Source of the DNA: Certhia americana
Lineage: Eukaryota > Chordata > Aves > Passeriformes > Certhiidae
Length of the DNA stretch: 64,000 nucleotides
Direction of reading: 5' to 3'
NCBI GenBank assembly: GCA_018697195.1
Contig: CM031864.1
Location: 22,635,257 to 22,699,256, forward strand
The first letter of the stretch is position 1, and each line of letters begins with the position of its first letter. Both the position numbers and the translations under genes were made by a program. Under the pieces are notes generated by a model that saw only the letters and a program-made list of their open reading frames with translations, did not search any database and had not been told where the DNA came from. This document shows positions 38,101 through 51,305 of the stretch, piece by piece.

Positions 38101-38670
38101 ACTCCTGTGTCGCATTCAGTAGCATCAGCTGCTTGTATACCCAGCATGTTATTTCTGGACGACTAACAGATGAGCCTATCATTTTAAACTATATTTAATA
38201 GGGAATGAAAACTTGCATGAGCAGGTATTCAAAATGTAACTGTGATACAGTTACCGTAGCCAACTGAGAAACACAACAAGCCCAAATTTTACAGAAAAGA
38301 AAACAACAACTATCTTCTGTACTGCTAAAAGAGGACAAGAGGACACATAAGGACATATAGTTTTGTGTTTGACCTATTTTGGTTGATTTAATTTTCAGAT
38401 TTTGTAAGCCAAGCTCCAGTGAGTTCCTGAGGAAAAAATTCTAACTGGCATTTTACTGTGAGTCAAACCTCACACAAAAAGTGCTTTGTGAATCAAGATA
38501 ACATTAGAAGCTGTCTAGCTGCACGTACCAAAGTACCAGTTTGGACAAAAAAACAGAGCTGTAATGGACTTCTAATAGCACTTCTGAACTATGCATCAAT
38601 TTGAAATCTCTGTGTTTTGCAGTGAGTGACAATTAAGTCTATCACTTGGAAGATTCAGTAGAAAACAATT
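35142..38670. other. Non-coding interval with a GC-rich patch
   Basis: No gene is supported. A 143-codon plus-strand frame at 36037-36468 has no recognisable domain. A GC-rich patch at about 37180-37430 is open on both strands through composition. The remainder is AT-rich. Confidence 0.45.
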
Positions 38671-38755
38671 GTCGTAATTTTACTGATGAAGAAACTGAGG
38701 TATAGAGAGGTTGAATGACCTTCATAAGATCATACAGCAAACTGGATGCCAGTGC
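38671..38755 (+). mobile_element. MIR-type ancient SINE relic
   Basis: The segment aligns by eye with the conserved core of MIR: a TTTTACTGATGAAGAAACTGAGG block, then an AGAGAGGTTGAATGACCTT block, then a GATCATACAGC block, in the right order and spacing. These match the MIR pattern of TTTTACAGATGAGGAAACTGAGG, AGAGAGGTTAAGTGACTTG and GGTCACACAGC with scattered substitutions. MIR/CORE-SINEs are established as old amniote repeats, well known in mammals and rare in birds. Divergence fits an old, inactive copy. The ends beyond the core are not recognisable. Confidence 0.8.
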
Positions 38756-40963
38756 ATTATCAGAAATGCCAGGCAACATTTTGGAACTACAGCAAGGGCA
38801 CTAACTCCCATTTCCAAACATATCTGCTATATGTTTGACTAATATTTCACCAGCCTTGTGAGCAATAGAATTCATTTAAAAAAACTCTTCATTTAGAGGT
38901 ATCCTGTTTCCTGATGCTGTTCTTACCAAGCTGATGACAGGAACAATAATTCTTTTAATGAAAGTGCAGACAGTTTGGGGTACGACAGCAATCCAAATAA
39001 AGTCCATTTGAGATGGAATGAGTGCTTGAAATTGCACATAGCACCACATTGTATATAGATACAGAGTGATAACATTGATAAATGATGATAAAATCTAGTT
39101 AACATGGTTAGCAATCCTCCATTTTAAGAGACAACCCTAGAACTTTACCAGCAATATTGTCCTCAGAATATGCACATACCAGGGTCCTGATAATCTTAGC
39201 TCTCCTAAGTTCTTCACTGTGAACAGACATAGCAAGCTTTGAGTCTGACTGTCCTTTTCTAGTTACCACTGAACAGCTGTGTTATTTATTGCTTTCTTTC
39301 CATTCTCTGCTAAGAATGATGCAATTGCTTCTTTTTTTCCTGAAAAATATAAGTAATGGAGGATTTCTACAAATGTCTTTTTTTAGTTAGACTTTACACT
39401 GCAGTTACAATAACCCATCTCTTCTTCGAGGCACTAATAAAAGCAAGCAGCAGAGGAGTTAGATTTTGCAGTGCTGTATATTTTCACCTGCCTTCACCTA
39501 GTTAGCTACCAGTGGAATTTTCTTGGTATTTAACCCTGGACATCTAAGCTTCTGTCTGGCCAAGTAGGGTTAGCAGTGGCACTAGCCTGTGTAAGTGCAT
39601 TGCTGCAAGCCTATATCCAAAGACCTTCAGGGATTAGCACAGAAATGCTATAAAGCTGAACACTTTGCCTAAGCCCCATCTGTGAGCAGGGCTGTATATC
39701 CACTCTCCGGATGTGGCAGCCCTGTGTGAAATTGAGGAGCAGTGACAGGGAGGTGAGAGATGGAGTTCAAGGATCAGGCAGTAACAGCACAGAATAAACA
39801 GTTATACCTGTTACACCATAAGACAAGGGAGGATGTTGCCATATCAGTAGGCTTTCTTTAACATTAATCCTGAATCCCTGCTGTATCATGGTTTTCTGGG
39901 AATATGGTTGTTAGGGACTTCCTCATGGCCTGGATGTAACCAGTTATTTTAGGGGAATGAAAGAGATTCAGATTTGGTAATCCCCACTAAAAAAAAACCT
40001 TATGCATCTTATGCTACTGTATGGTAAATACATTCTCTACAGTCAGAGAACGAGGTTCAGGGATTACTTGTATGCATTTCCCATATATCCATCAGTTTGT
40101 ACATGGAAACACTCAGGAAGAAACAGCAAAAGGTGTGGCTAATTGCAGTTGCAGTGCTAACCCACTTGGGTCATGATTGGGTAGGGTGAAGATGGCTGTA
40201 GAGCATAAAAATATTTTCATGATTTCTAAAATTGGTGTCTTGCTATCTAAGAAAACTACAGTATTTGAAAGAAAATTCAGCAGTGTAACATCTCACTTTC
40301 TTCCTTCTATTCTACAGAGGTACAACTCCTTTCCAAATCTTTGGACAGCTAATTGATGTAATGCATGAAGCCAGTCCATGCAGTGGTCACTGTATCATAC
40401 AGATCTGATACATTACAGGTTATCTTTTTCCATGCATTTATGATTCTGATCTGATAGCTTTATATTTGCATGTTGTTGTTTTGTCTTTGCTTGAAAAACA
40501 ATTGAATTTTAGATTCATAAAATAACAGAGGCCTATGCGATGATGGCTAGCTACATCTGAAAATTCTTTAGCCTGAAAGCCTGGCAAGAATCTGAACGGA
40601 AATGTTAAAGCAACCTGACAGAAATCCCCTGCAGTGCTTAAAAAAACCCCATCAACGTTCCCTCCTCCCAACTAAACCCTGAAACAAGGTCAATGCACTA
40701 AAAGGCTCTGGAAGTAATTTTTTTATAAATAAATATCCTGGGGAATTAGTGCAGCAAGTGCCACAGTCATGTCTCTAAAATAAAGGATGTAATGTAAGCA
40801 TTTCCTTTACGTGCTAGGGATGGCACACATCAGTCAAGGTGAGATTAAATGCATCTCTGACTGCATGCTACAGAAGAAGCAATATTTTTTTCTCAGGAAT
40901 AAAACTTTGATCATAACCTTGAATCAGCAAGTTATTTAAGTCTATGCCTAGTGTTATGTCCGT

Positions 40964-41013
40964 GAAGAATCTTTGATATGCTGGAGTCGAAGAATCTTTG
41001 ATATGCTGGAGTC
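40964..41013. repeat. 25-bp perfect tandem duplication
   Basis: Bases 40964-40988 are repeated exactly at 40989-41013. A perfect two-copy tandem implies a recent duplication event. No function is implied. Confidence 0.95.
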
Positions 41014-44000
41014 ACAGACCCCTGAAAGCACACTTGTGGCCCTAACAAGTAAAATGCAGAAGAAAATGCAGAAGTCTCCCAAATATGAACTAGTGCTGAG
41101 CTCCCAAAGCTTTGGTGGCTAATCTGCTGACCAGATTCTGACACCCTGATAGTCACCTCTGATTGAGTCCTGCCTATCATGGCAAGTGCCTTTTTTTACT
41201 CATCTGATCTGTTCAGATACTACATTATGGCACAGCAGTGATTAGTTTTTCTTTAAAAGGGAACAAAAGTTCCAATCTCTTATGACTGCCATCAATGACA
41301 ACCATTTCCCTCATCAACAGGACATGAATTAAACAAATATTCACTCTAAATCCAAATAAGGCAACTGAAGAAGGTGAAAAAAATTACATTCTTTGGTAAT
41401 AATTCTGGAATTTACATATTTGGTGACATCAATGGGACACTTTGCCCTAGCTTGGATCAGGTTTTTGAAAATTATTTCAGCTCTTCCTCCTTCCAGTTTA
41501 ATTTTATCCAGAAAGCTTCTCTTTCATTTGCTGAAAGGAAAAGAATATGGAGGAAGGGGGATCATTTAATCACAAATCCACTTATCTTCACTGCATCTGT
41601 GATGTTGTTCCCTAAGCAGTAGTAATCTCCTACATTCAGGAAACCTGTGCAGGTTTCTCACAGGAAAATCACAACATCTGAGCCAGTGTGAACACAGCAG
41701 TCAAGGAGTGGAAGAAATAAATTAAAATCCAAGCTAAACAAAAATCCAAGCCAAAACCTTTTAATTTCTTCTTCATCAGGATATCAAGTAGCAGCCATTT
41801 AAATGAAAAAGATATTTATGCCTGCCTCTTTTGGTGGAACTTTCCTAAGGTTTAAAATGCAGATTAAAAGGCTTACAATTCCATATTAGTACAGCCTGAT
41901 TTTCAGTTGTGCTTATCACTGCCTGCCATGCAGCTGGCTTGCTTTCTTGCTTTCAAAGTTTGAGGTTCTTTACACAAAAATTATGTTTTCAAAATTTGAA
42001 ACAGTTGAGAATCCTGATGTTATAAACATTTTCAGAGCCATTATGTACATTGCTAATTGTACATGAGTCCCTTGACTGACACCATTGCACATGCTGAGAT
42101 TACCAGCTACCACAACATCATTATAAATTATAAGGTAAGGAGAATGAGGCCAGCTTTATATTTCTGACTTGGTGAAGGTGTTGATAGCTTGTAGTGAGTG
42201 GAAATTCTTGTAAAAAAATGAGGCTGGAAAATGTTCTTTTTCCTGAACTGTTAAAATGATAAATACTAAATAAACAGCTGCAAGTGAAATGGTTCCCTGC
42301 TGTCCAACAACTACTTTTCTAAACACCTAAGAAAGTATTCATAAATACAGCCAAGTTTAGGTCTGATATCCAAAGTAAATAAGGTACACAAAAAGTACTG
42401 GTCACTTCATAGTTTTTCCAATGTATTCTTTTAAATTGCAAGCAGGAAGTCCTCCAATAGTCCTCAGCTCCACAGCTCCCAATTCAGAAAAGATTTGTCT
42501 GGATATTTTAACTGGACATTACTGAAACCCTGAAAACTACTATAAATAGAACAAAATCAGCAAAATACTTAGCCAAGAAGGAAATGTATATGCACAAGGA
42601 GATACGCTCCATTTTTATATCTCACAGAGAAAAGAATAAACTCCCATCTTATGTTGTCTTTCCATAGTAGTCCAAACATGTTGGGAGCTGAGTTATGAAC
42701 TAATACAGATTTCTAATACTGTGGAGAGTGGTTGAGGAAAAATGAAATGTAGATGCATTTGGCCAATTTAAAGTGTACAAGCTAGGACTGCAAGTCATTT
42801 AAATATATACAACCCTTCTCTTATCTTGAACGTGATCATAACTGTCGCCAGTGAGTAGACAAGAAACTGCTTGGCACTCTGTTTCTGTTAACTCCTTCGA
42901 AGAGCAAACATAGTTCACATTACAAAACTTGTGGGATTCTTTCCTTTATAAAATAATGTAAACAAAAATTTTCTAATTTAATCTGTTTAATTAACTGTTA
43001 TTTACTACCAGTTTCTGAAGCATTTCAGACAGTAAAACCTAAATCCTTGATCCTAGTGGGAATTTTAAGTGTACTTTTTTTTTTTTTTTAAATACTGTTG
43101 CCCATTAAATGTTTTAACTATGGCTTTAGGAATTTTTGGAAAGTCTCATAATTTTTAATGTCTTGACCTCTATGTCTTAAAAGGTAAGTAATTTTTTGAC
43201 CTATGTTAACTGTTTCAGAGTCTTTTAATGGAGTATGCAATCAATAAATTAATAACATCCGAAGCATTAGCACTGAATATAGCAGAAGGTCAAAAGGGGC
43301 GCAGGTTTTCCATAAACCCCTTTCAATTTTTCCTTTCTGGGATTTTTCCTGAATCTGGAATCCAGTCTAGATCTAATACTCTAGTCTGGAGAATGATGCC
43401 ACAAAAGCATTTGTAACCCCTTAAATATCATATGGTATATACTTTTTCAGTTCCTGTACATTGCCCTCAATCCCATATCAGAAATTCACACTATGTATGT
43501 ATGACAAGGGTCTCAGTCTGCAGGAGAGAGGCTGCAGATGGGGCATGGAAGTCTGGCAAAGCATCAGGAACATTTTTCAGAACTGGAAAGGGACTAAATT
43601 CTGGTTTAGGCCATTTCCAAAACTTTAAAAAAAAAAAAAATGTACAGCATTGACACAAATCTTACCTTGTCCTCCTGTGAGCAGTTTAATTTTAAAATCT
43701 ATTTTTTTTTTAGTGAAATAACTACCAATTTTAAATTCAGATGGAACAGGAAGGGAAAAAAAACCTGGTATTTTTTGCTCCTACTAAGAATATTTTCTCC
43801 ATTTCTAATTTTAGTTCTTTTCACATTTTGTTTGTTAGGCATAACTGGGTCAACAGTTTCATTCTTTCAGGTTGAAAATCCTGTCTGAAGAAAAGAAGTT
43901 ACTTGTCACGAAGCAAAGCAAATGACTGTGAATAATTTATAAGAAAGTAAAAATATTCTGCTTTTGAGATTTTAACAGGAGAACAACCCCAAGTTATAAA

Positions 44001-44604
44001 TTATTATAATTACACTGGAATATGCTCTCCATCCTCTTATTCTTTTGCTCTGCTCACTGCCATAATACTTCTTGCTCGAATGGGTAACAGTCTCTTGAGC
44101 AGCACAGTCATGGGTCCCCCTGGGTTTGGGCACAGTGCCCTTTGGTATTTGTTGTCATAACATAATTGCTATACTAGAATGTATTTCTCTGTATAAAGAT
44201 GGTAAAGTGAAGAAATACAGTATATTTAATGGAAAAGTAGAGATTACAGCAACTTGGTTTGCTGAGAAACCAGTTTCACTAATGCTCTTATTAAAATGTC
44301 TGAAATGAATGTGTCAATTCTCTGTGGCTCCAAGGGAAGAAGATGAATTACTTAATATCAAAGTCTGTCACTTCTTTAAATGTTTCTATACGCTTTCTGT
44401 GATCCAACATCTCTAGTGTACTAATACTGGCATAAACTACCATGATTTCCAGCATCTTGTTCTCAAGGATACACTTCTTATTTTTAAGTCTAATGTTTAG
44501 AAGCACAAGGGGAAGAATTAAAATGTAGCAATGGACATGCACATGACAGCTTCCATAAAGTTCATGTAACTGACTTCATTTGCCACTGGACTCAGGAAGT
44601 TCCT

Positions 44605-45129
44605 ATGCCCTCTGGTGCCAATCAATCTTTAGCGATCCTCACTCACTTCTTACACAGAGACCAGACTGGAAGGAGAAGGGAAGGACAGCCAGCCCACGGG
44701 TTCTTATGCATGTGCAAGATTTCAGCTGTGCATTCCGTAATTTCACGTAAGGCACAGTCACACACACAAAGACTGCTGCTACCAACGTGTTCCCACAGGA
44801 GAGACTCAGTGATCAAGTCCTGCAGGAGGAGTTGGAAGTGTGCAATTCCTACTGCTCATGTTTCTTGCCATGTTGTGGGTCAGCCACTTTGGCAACAGTC
44901 TGAACCTTGGGGGAAACTGAACGTCTTTTCTTCAATCTTACCTTGGCTTATGACAGGTATTGTGAAATGTCTGCCCAATATCTCCCTAAACCTCTCCATA
45001 AAAACTAAATTCCTGATCGACACATGTCTGCCCCTTCATTTATCACTCAGGGAGGATGACAAAATTCTATCAAAAGTTGGTGGGGAGGTTGACATTCATT
45101 TTGAAGTGGAAGACCTATCTAAGGAATAG
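44605..45129 (+). CDS. Open frame of 174 codons, unknown (probably chance)
   Basis: A plus-strand frame runs from ATG to stop for 174 codons. The translation is basic in the first half and has a Ser/Leu-rich middle. No domain, signal peptide or repeat is recognised, and there is no obvious promoter or polyadenylation context. A frame of this length is expected by chance with a probability of a few tenths in 64 kb at this composition, so it is listed only as a possibility. Confidence 0.08.
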   Translation: MPSGANQSLAILTHFLHRDQTGRRREGQPAHGFLCMCKISAVHSVISRKAQSHTQRLLLPTCSHRRDSVIKSCRRSWKCAIPTAHVSCHVVGQPLWQQSEPWGKLNVFSSILPWLMTGIVKCLPNISLNLSIKTKFLIDTCLPLHLSLREDDKILSKVGGEVDIHFEVEDLSKE

Positions 45130-48100
45130 TGTAAGGGGGCCCAGGCTTGCTGGAAACAGCCTGGCTTTAGATTTGCATTTCTGGGACACTAATAATTTTA
45201 AATTTAAATCCATAAATTTTAGACTTCAGAAAAGTCAAAATATCTGTGAACAGATTCTGAGCATCCCAACTGATTGAGTTCCAAGTGTGCATGATATCTT
45301 TTATTTTTTTACTCACTATTTATATTTAACCTTATCTGACCTTCTTTTCCAGGACACTAATTAGATTTCTCTGAGCTTTGCAGTCATTAACAATCTCTGT
45401 GGAATTGCACCTCTCCATGTCGGAATTACACATCTCACTTTTCTTATTCTGTTTGCTACCTACAAGCTTGAACCAAAATTTCTACACTTCTTGTATTTCA
45501 TTCTTATCCAGCCACTTGTTATACATTCATGAAAAAACAGTGCAATTGAGCAACTGAAATCTGTACATTCTGGCTGTCTATAGAAGGTGTGCTTTGATTC
45601 TTCCCCTCAGAAAAAAGTACTTAAGCACTAGAAATTGAAGTTTATGTGACAGTTGTACTAAGAATTAAAATAAACTGCCCCAAGCAGACCACTACTGAAC
45701 AGTATCCAATGTATGTCTGGTCTGCAGGAAATTCAGGAGAGTAATTTGCTGACTATCCTCTAAGAAATTCTTGCCTAAGTTAAATGCAGCCTTGGGTAAG
45801 TGCTGATCACACTTCTTGTGATTTTCAAAATTTCCTCTGTGATTTTAATACCCAATTCCATTAACTTCAGCACTAGGCTTGCTAATCCTGTAGGTAGGCT
45901 AGAAAATCTTCAGCTGTATGCAGGTGTTTCAGGGATTATAATGCTAATCACTCACATTTAGCTGCTACTATCAGTGTGAGAAGGACTACAAAGCAGAAGA
46001 GACAGACAAGCTTGAATTAACAGACATATCTATCCCATATGCTTTTTGCCTTTTTATGAGCAAGAATAACTTAGTCTTCTCTCTTGTCATTCCTATCCTA
46101 AAGCTTTGGAGCCCAAAGCACCACAAAGCTTTGGGCAAAGGGTAGTATGGAGAAAAAAAAAACTTTTGGGGAAGCAAATTCTTCTTTTCCCTTCAATGGG
46201 ACATTTTCTTATTATAATATCAAAAAATTTACCAGTTTTATTCTGGAGATTTTCCTACAACCAGAACATCTGCAGGAAAAGTGTGAGATCTACTCATGTC
46301 ACATCATCTCTGGATGTGATTCTAGGGAACTTTCACTAGACAAATGTTCACCTGAACACTGATAACTGTTGAACTCTCCTCACTTACAATGCAATGGCCT
46401 TTAGAAAAATGAGCACTTGTATTTTCAAAGGATCTTACTCCGAGGAGATCAGCTGTGCTCAGTTAACCTGTATTCTCCTCCTTAGGCATAAATGGGTGAG
46501 AGAAATGGGGGATATTCTGTGACTGTAATTGTGTTTTCACTTTTTTGGTCTTGGTTAATGGATTTTTCAGTGTTTTTCTTTAAGCAATCATATCCATGTC
46601 TTTTTTGTGTTTGGAAATGTTTTCACATGGGAAGGTGGCTGTTGCAGTCAGCAGCTGAATTACATTGCAGAGACCACTGGGAGTTGCCAAATTACAACCA
46701 GGGCTCACTGAGATACTAAGGGAAATCAGGACATCTTATATGTCAGACTGAGAATATCATTATACAGTCAATAGAGAGTCATTAAAAGTTTGATTTTTCT
46801 AGGATTTGGAGTGAAGAGAAATGAAAAAGGCAATATTCCAGGAAGACTTTTCAGTGCTGCTTATTTCAAAGACATATTTAGGAGAATGTAAGACTTATAC
46901 ATGTTAGTGCTCTCCCATGAAAAGGAGACATCCCTGTTAAGTGAAAATTAAGTCCAGAAAGCATATGTTTGATGCAAGATTTATTGGTACTGTAGCCAAA
47001 TATTTCCCACAACCCCTTGTCTTTGTCAGAAAAGGTTCAAGAAATAGCTTGATGCTGTCTCTCTTCCTCCACATCTGCTCAGTTGGGGCTGAGCTGCTAC
47101 TTTCATACTGTTCAGTTTAGGATGTTACTGCACTGGAATGACACCTACTTTTTTTCAGATTTTTGTAAAATATTATTTTATTTACTTAGTTGAAATAATC
47201 CATTGTTTAGATTCTATTTTGTGTGAGCCTAAAATGAGACTCTGTGTCTGACTCTCTGTAGCCTTGAAGCTGATGTCATGAAGACTGCTGAGAAAAGTGG
47301 GTGGGCCACTGTGAGTTTGTGGCCATCTCCAGTTAAAGTTCCTTTGTAAAAGTACAAAAGCACATGGTTTAAGGCAGCCAAGAACTGAAATATTTACCAG
47401 GATTACTTGCTTTACTATAGCTATACTGAGACAATTACTGAAATAGCAATAATATAAAATAATTTATGCCTGTGGATCTTAGATTAATAGAATTGCTAAC
47501 AATTTTCTTTTACTTCATCCTAAAAAAACTTATTATGGCACTTTTCTGCTACAGGCAAAAGAAACAGAAAAGCTCTCCGTATATTATGGATTGAAATAAA
47601 GGAGAGCTGAGGGAAGTTTCCTTTGACTGAGTTTTTTCAAACTGTGTGTGTAAAACCATGTGAGAAAGTATATGAGCACACACTTGCAGAAAAATGACTT
47701 CTGCCTTCTTTAATGACAATTAGAGAGCAAAGCTTACTTGTTTTCCTAAGACAGTGGGTGTCTTCATAGCCAGAGTAGGAGAGAAGATGGATACCAGAGA
47801 TGGCCCTGAGCAGAAACCTAAATTATTCCTGTCAATGTTGAAAAAATTATTTGAACCCTGTTACCCAGTGAAGAAAAAAGAACCTGATAAGAAATAGTTC
47901 CAGACCTCCTAGGATGAAAAGCAGTTACTGAGACCTTCAGGAGAAGGGAGAACAACTAATAACAGAAATAACTAGAACTGTGAGAATTAGAAAAAGAACC
48001 AGCCCTCCAACAAACATCAATCAGCAGGAGAAGATACTTCTTAAAGGCTAGAAAATATAGGAGTAAACAGAATTGACAAAAGTAAAGTTTGGTGCATATA

Positions 48101-50699
48101 GCTAAAGCTGTTGGGGAGATTGCCAAAGGGTTTTCAACTGTACACACAAATAGAACAAGGAAAATAAAGGTGGTATTGCAATCATATGAGAAAAAGAAAG
48201 AAGCATAAAGTAGAGTCATGTAAATGTACAGAAGTGTGAAAACACACAAAAGTAAGAAGTGGGATAAAAAAACTGTATTGCTTTTGTACAGAACTATCAT
48301 GACAGATTAGGCCATCAAACTACCTGGCAGAACTGATTTGCGTGACAAAGGAATTATAAAAGACTAGATGCTTTGATTAAGGCATTTGAGGGTGATTCCA
48401 CATAAGAAATTGGTTCATCTGAGGAGGAGAGTACGAATAAGGTTGGGACTGGTGGGGAGGGACACCGCTGTGTTATGCAGAAAACAGAACCTCTGGACTG
48501 GACACTCCCCATGAGCTGCTTTTTTGCAAGGAACAGTGTAGGAGCAGATGCTGTTTCATAATTTTTCAGTAATAATTGTCATAGAAAAGAGTGACATATG
48601 TTAATGAAATCTAGTGATGGCACTGAAGAGGGAGGAATTGTATGTACAGGGGATATTCCAAATATCATGGAGGAAATTCTAGCTGACAATGGAAAAAAGT
48701 GATAGTAACAGTGAGAAATTAAATAGTAGAAAACTCAAAGGGAATGATAATTTTAACAAAGAACATTTCAACCCAAGGTGTTGTGAGTGGAAAAGGACAG
48801 AGTATGGGAGTATCACAGGAGACTTGTAATTAATTTGTGAAAAAGGCAAATGCAGTCCTAATGTCCTAGGTGCAGTATGTCCAGTGATGAGTAAATACAT
48901 TGCTGACACATTGTGTAGCATGTACAATGATAGTTCACTCAGAAAAGCTATGCTAAAATATGTGACAGATGAGAATTACATAAACTATGCTTATTTTGCC
49001 AAAGAATAGAGAAAATACACGATTTTCAAATAGAACTTCAATAACAAGCAAATCTGGAAAAGCATAAATCCCAGTTTCCATTGTTCTACAGAGATGACCT
49101 TATTCCACACTATTAAGACACTGGCTGCCCTTTGCTCAGGTCTTGGATGGTGACTGGCTGCAGCCTCTCACTTAGGGTGTTGCATCCTTGTTGCTGAAGC
49201 CCCAGTGTGCACTCCTCAGAAATGCAGAGCAGCAGGGGAGTCCAGCAAGTCTCCACCTGGTGACTTTGCTGCTCTTCTTCAAGTGAGGTCCTTGGGTGGA
49301 CTCTGCTCTCCCAGCTCACTTTGCCAGGGGAACCAGGCTCGGCAGTTCTGCCTTCTGTCTGGCTGGACCTGCATGTCCTGACTGTGACAAGGAATTGAAA
49401 AGGGAGAACTCGTTCCCCATCTGCGACACCAAGATGTGTTAATCACTCCATCCTGGAAGCGGCCCCTCAGTCAGTTCAGAGCCACAGTTGCCACAACAGC
49501 CAGATTCTTAATTTGGCTACCTGTTTCCACTGGCCAGCTCAATGAACTGCTCAGTGCAGCAATAATCAGTGAAGTATGAGATCTCCTGTGCAAAACCATC
49601 ACCTGCTGACTGTGTGCCTGCTCCTGGGTACCCACTGCTCACCAGTCAGTGAGCAGCTCTGTTGGCCATGCTGACAGATCTGTGGGCAGCAGCAGCTGTG
49701 GTTTGGCAGGGTGCAGTCAGGCTGGTGACCTCCTTATCTGAAATCTGGTGTTGCTTGGGACTACTGTGATACAGATAATCCTTTGACTTAATTTAGAGCT
49801 GCTCAACAGGCAAGAATCTGTTTCAGCTCCTTGAAAGAGAGAGTTCTTTCATAAAGATGCTACAACAATAAGAAGTATGATATTTTTTGACTGCTATTCC
49901 AGTTTTGCTCACATGCTTCTCCAGTGTGCCCATGGGTCATACAGCTCATGACTAAGTTCCTTTTCTTTCCTACATGATGGATCTGTAAGCAGTGAATCTT
50001 CATGCAGGCAATCCTGCATGAGACAGAGCCAGCAGGAGACAAAATGAGGCAAAGAGGATTGCATCTGACAGAGCTGTTTAAATAAATTGTTAATTTTCTT
50101 AGAATACCGGGGGACCTGTCTGTAGCACCAAATCTCTATAGCTTATAATCTTATGAGCCATCTGTCTCTATGTATACTGGAGAAGGCTATGGACTTGGGA
50201 GGATGATGAAATATTGGGATGTAAATATTGAGGGGGTAGGAGATTATTCCAATGTCTAATCTTGCATCTCACAGGATGATGGGTTCCCCAACCTCCTACA
50301 ATGCTAAGGGAATACAGGGCACTCCAAATTTTCAAGGTCTGAGTTCTGAAATGCACATATATTTAGCAAATCTGGTAAATTTTAGTGTTGGGTGAATATG
50401 CCTGAGTTTCATTTTTCTTTTAAATAGATCATCTATCTACCAAATAGAAAAATGTTATATTAGCATTGTATGTTGTAAATAATAATCCAAAACATAGAAA
50501 AAACAGTCCCTCCAATTTATATACCTTTAAAATCTATTACATAGCCATGTTTTCATTCACTTTTGCAAAGGATAAGGACTAGGTTAAAACTAAATAGTAG
50601 TCATTCATCTTTTAATAGAAGAGATGTGTCTTGGAGGAAAAGAGCTCATAAATGCTTAATGGTTTAGGGTATGTATTACATTTACTTTCTTCGGAATGT

Positions 50700-50704
50700 A
50701 ATAG
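50700..50704. repeat. Target-site duplication, left copy (AATAG)
   Basis: An exact match to 51301-51305 on the other side of the solo LTR. The intact duplication argues for a relatively recent insertion. Confidence 0.85.
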
Positions 50705-51300
50705 TGTCTGGTGTCCTGGCAGGTTTGGGAGGAAACCTCCCAAAGGGGTCCGTCTCTCTAGAAAGCAGATTCAAGCGGCTCCTCCCCCTACTGGTTCGGG
50801 AGACATAAACCTTTGAGAGAAGGGGGAAAACCTATTTATTTAATAAGCAAAGTACTCAAAACCATGGCAAACTGAATAAAATGACACAATGGAACCTCTC
50901 GGTGTTCTGAGGAGACAGCAAATTCAAACAGCCCTTGCCGCGGGCTGTAGCTGGGCTCGCTCAGTCCCTGTCAGTCCCTCCGGCCGGAGCTCCCGGTGCT
51001 CTTCTGGGTTTTCAATCCAGAGCAGGTTTGAACAGCTCCAAGAAAAACAAAAACCACGGTCCGGGGAACTTCTCTGCCTCAACTAGCTGAAAACCCCCTA
51101 ACTAAAAAGCAAAGGGAAGCTCTGTCCCGCTGTCTGTCCACAGGCCGTGGAAGGATGCGGGGGAGCGAGCGCAGTTTCTGCAAACAAACTGCGCGCTTCT
51201 TTCTGCCCTCGGAACCAGCCTTAAAGGTGCAGAACTTCAGAGCCAGCAGAAACAGAACGGACCACTGGGGATGCAGGAATCATAAAGTCACCCCAGGACA
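50705..51300 (-). mobile_element. Complete solo ERV LTR with 5-bp target-site duplication
   Basis: The 596-bp element is flanked by direct AATAG repeats at 50700-50704 and 51301-51305. Read on the minus strand it begins TGTCCTGGGG and ends ACCAGACA, so it has TG...CA ends with short inverted termini. In that orientation a TATA-like TTTAA lies at 51225-51221 and an AATAAA polyadenylation signal at 50840-50835, about 380 bases downstream, which suits a U3-R-U5 layout. It is GC- and CpG-richer than its surroundings. The sequence resembles an ERVK-like songbird LTR as I recall it. No internal retroviral region remains, so the provirus has recombined to a solo LTR. The open frame at 50889-51086 is antisense to the LTR and is not a gene. 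Confidence 0.9.
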
Positions 51301-51305
51301 AATAG
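51301..51305. repeat. Target-site duplication, right copy (AATAG)
   Basis: An exact match to 50700-50704, directly after the LTR terminus. Confidence 0.85.

Larger units (their letters stand above)
38756..50699. other. AT-rich non-coding interval
   Basis: About 12 kb without a supportable gene. Notable items are a 25-base tandem duplication (40964-41013), a 174-codon plus-strand frame (44605-45129) without a recognised domain, and a less AT-rich patch at about 49100-49750 that could be an old repeat of unknown type. Confidence 0.45.

Noticed and set aside
50889..51086. 65-codon plus-strand open frame
   Set aside because: It is antisense inside the solo LTR and explained by the LTR's GC-rich composition.
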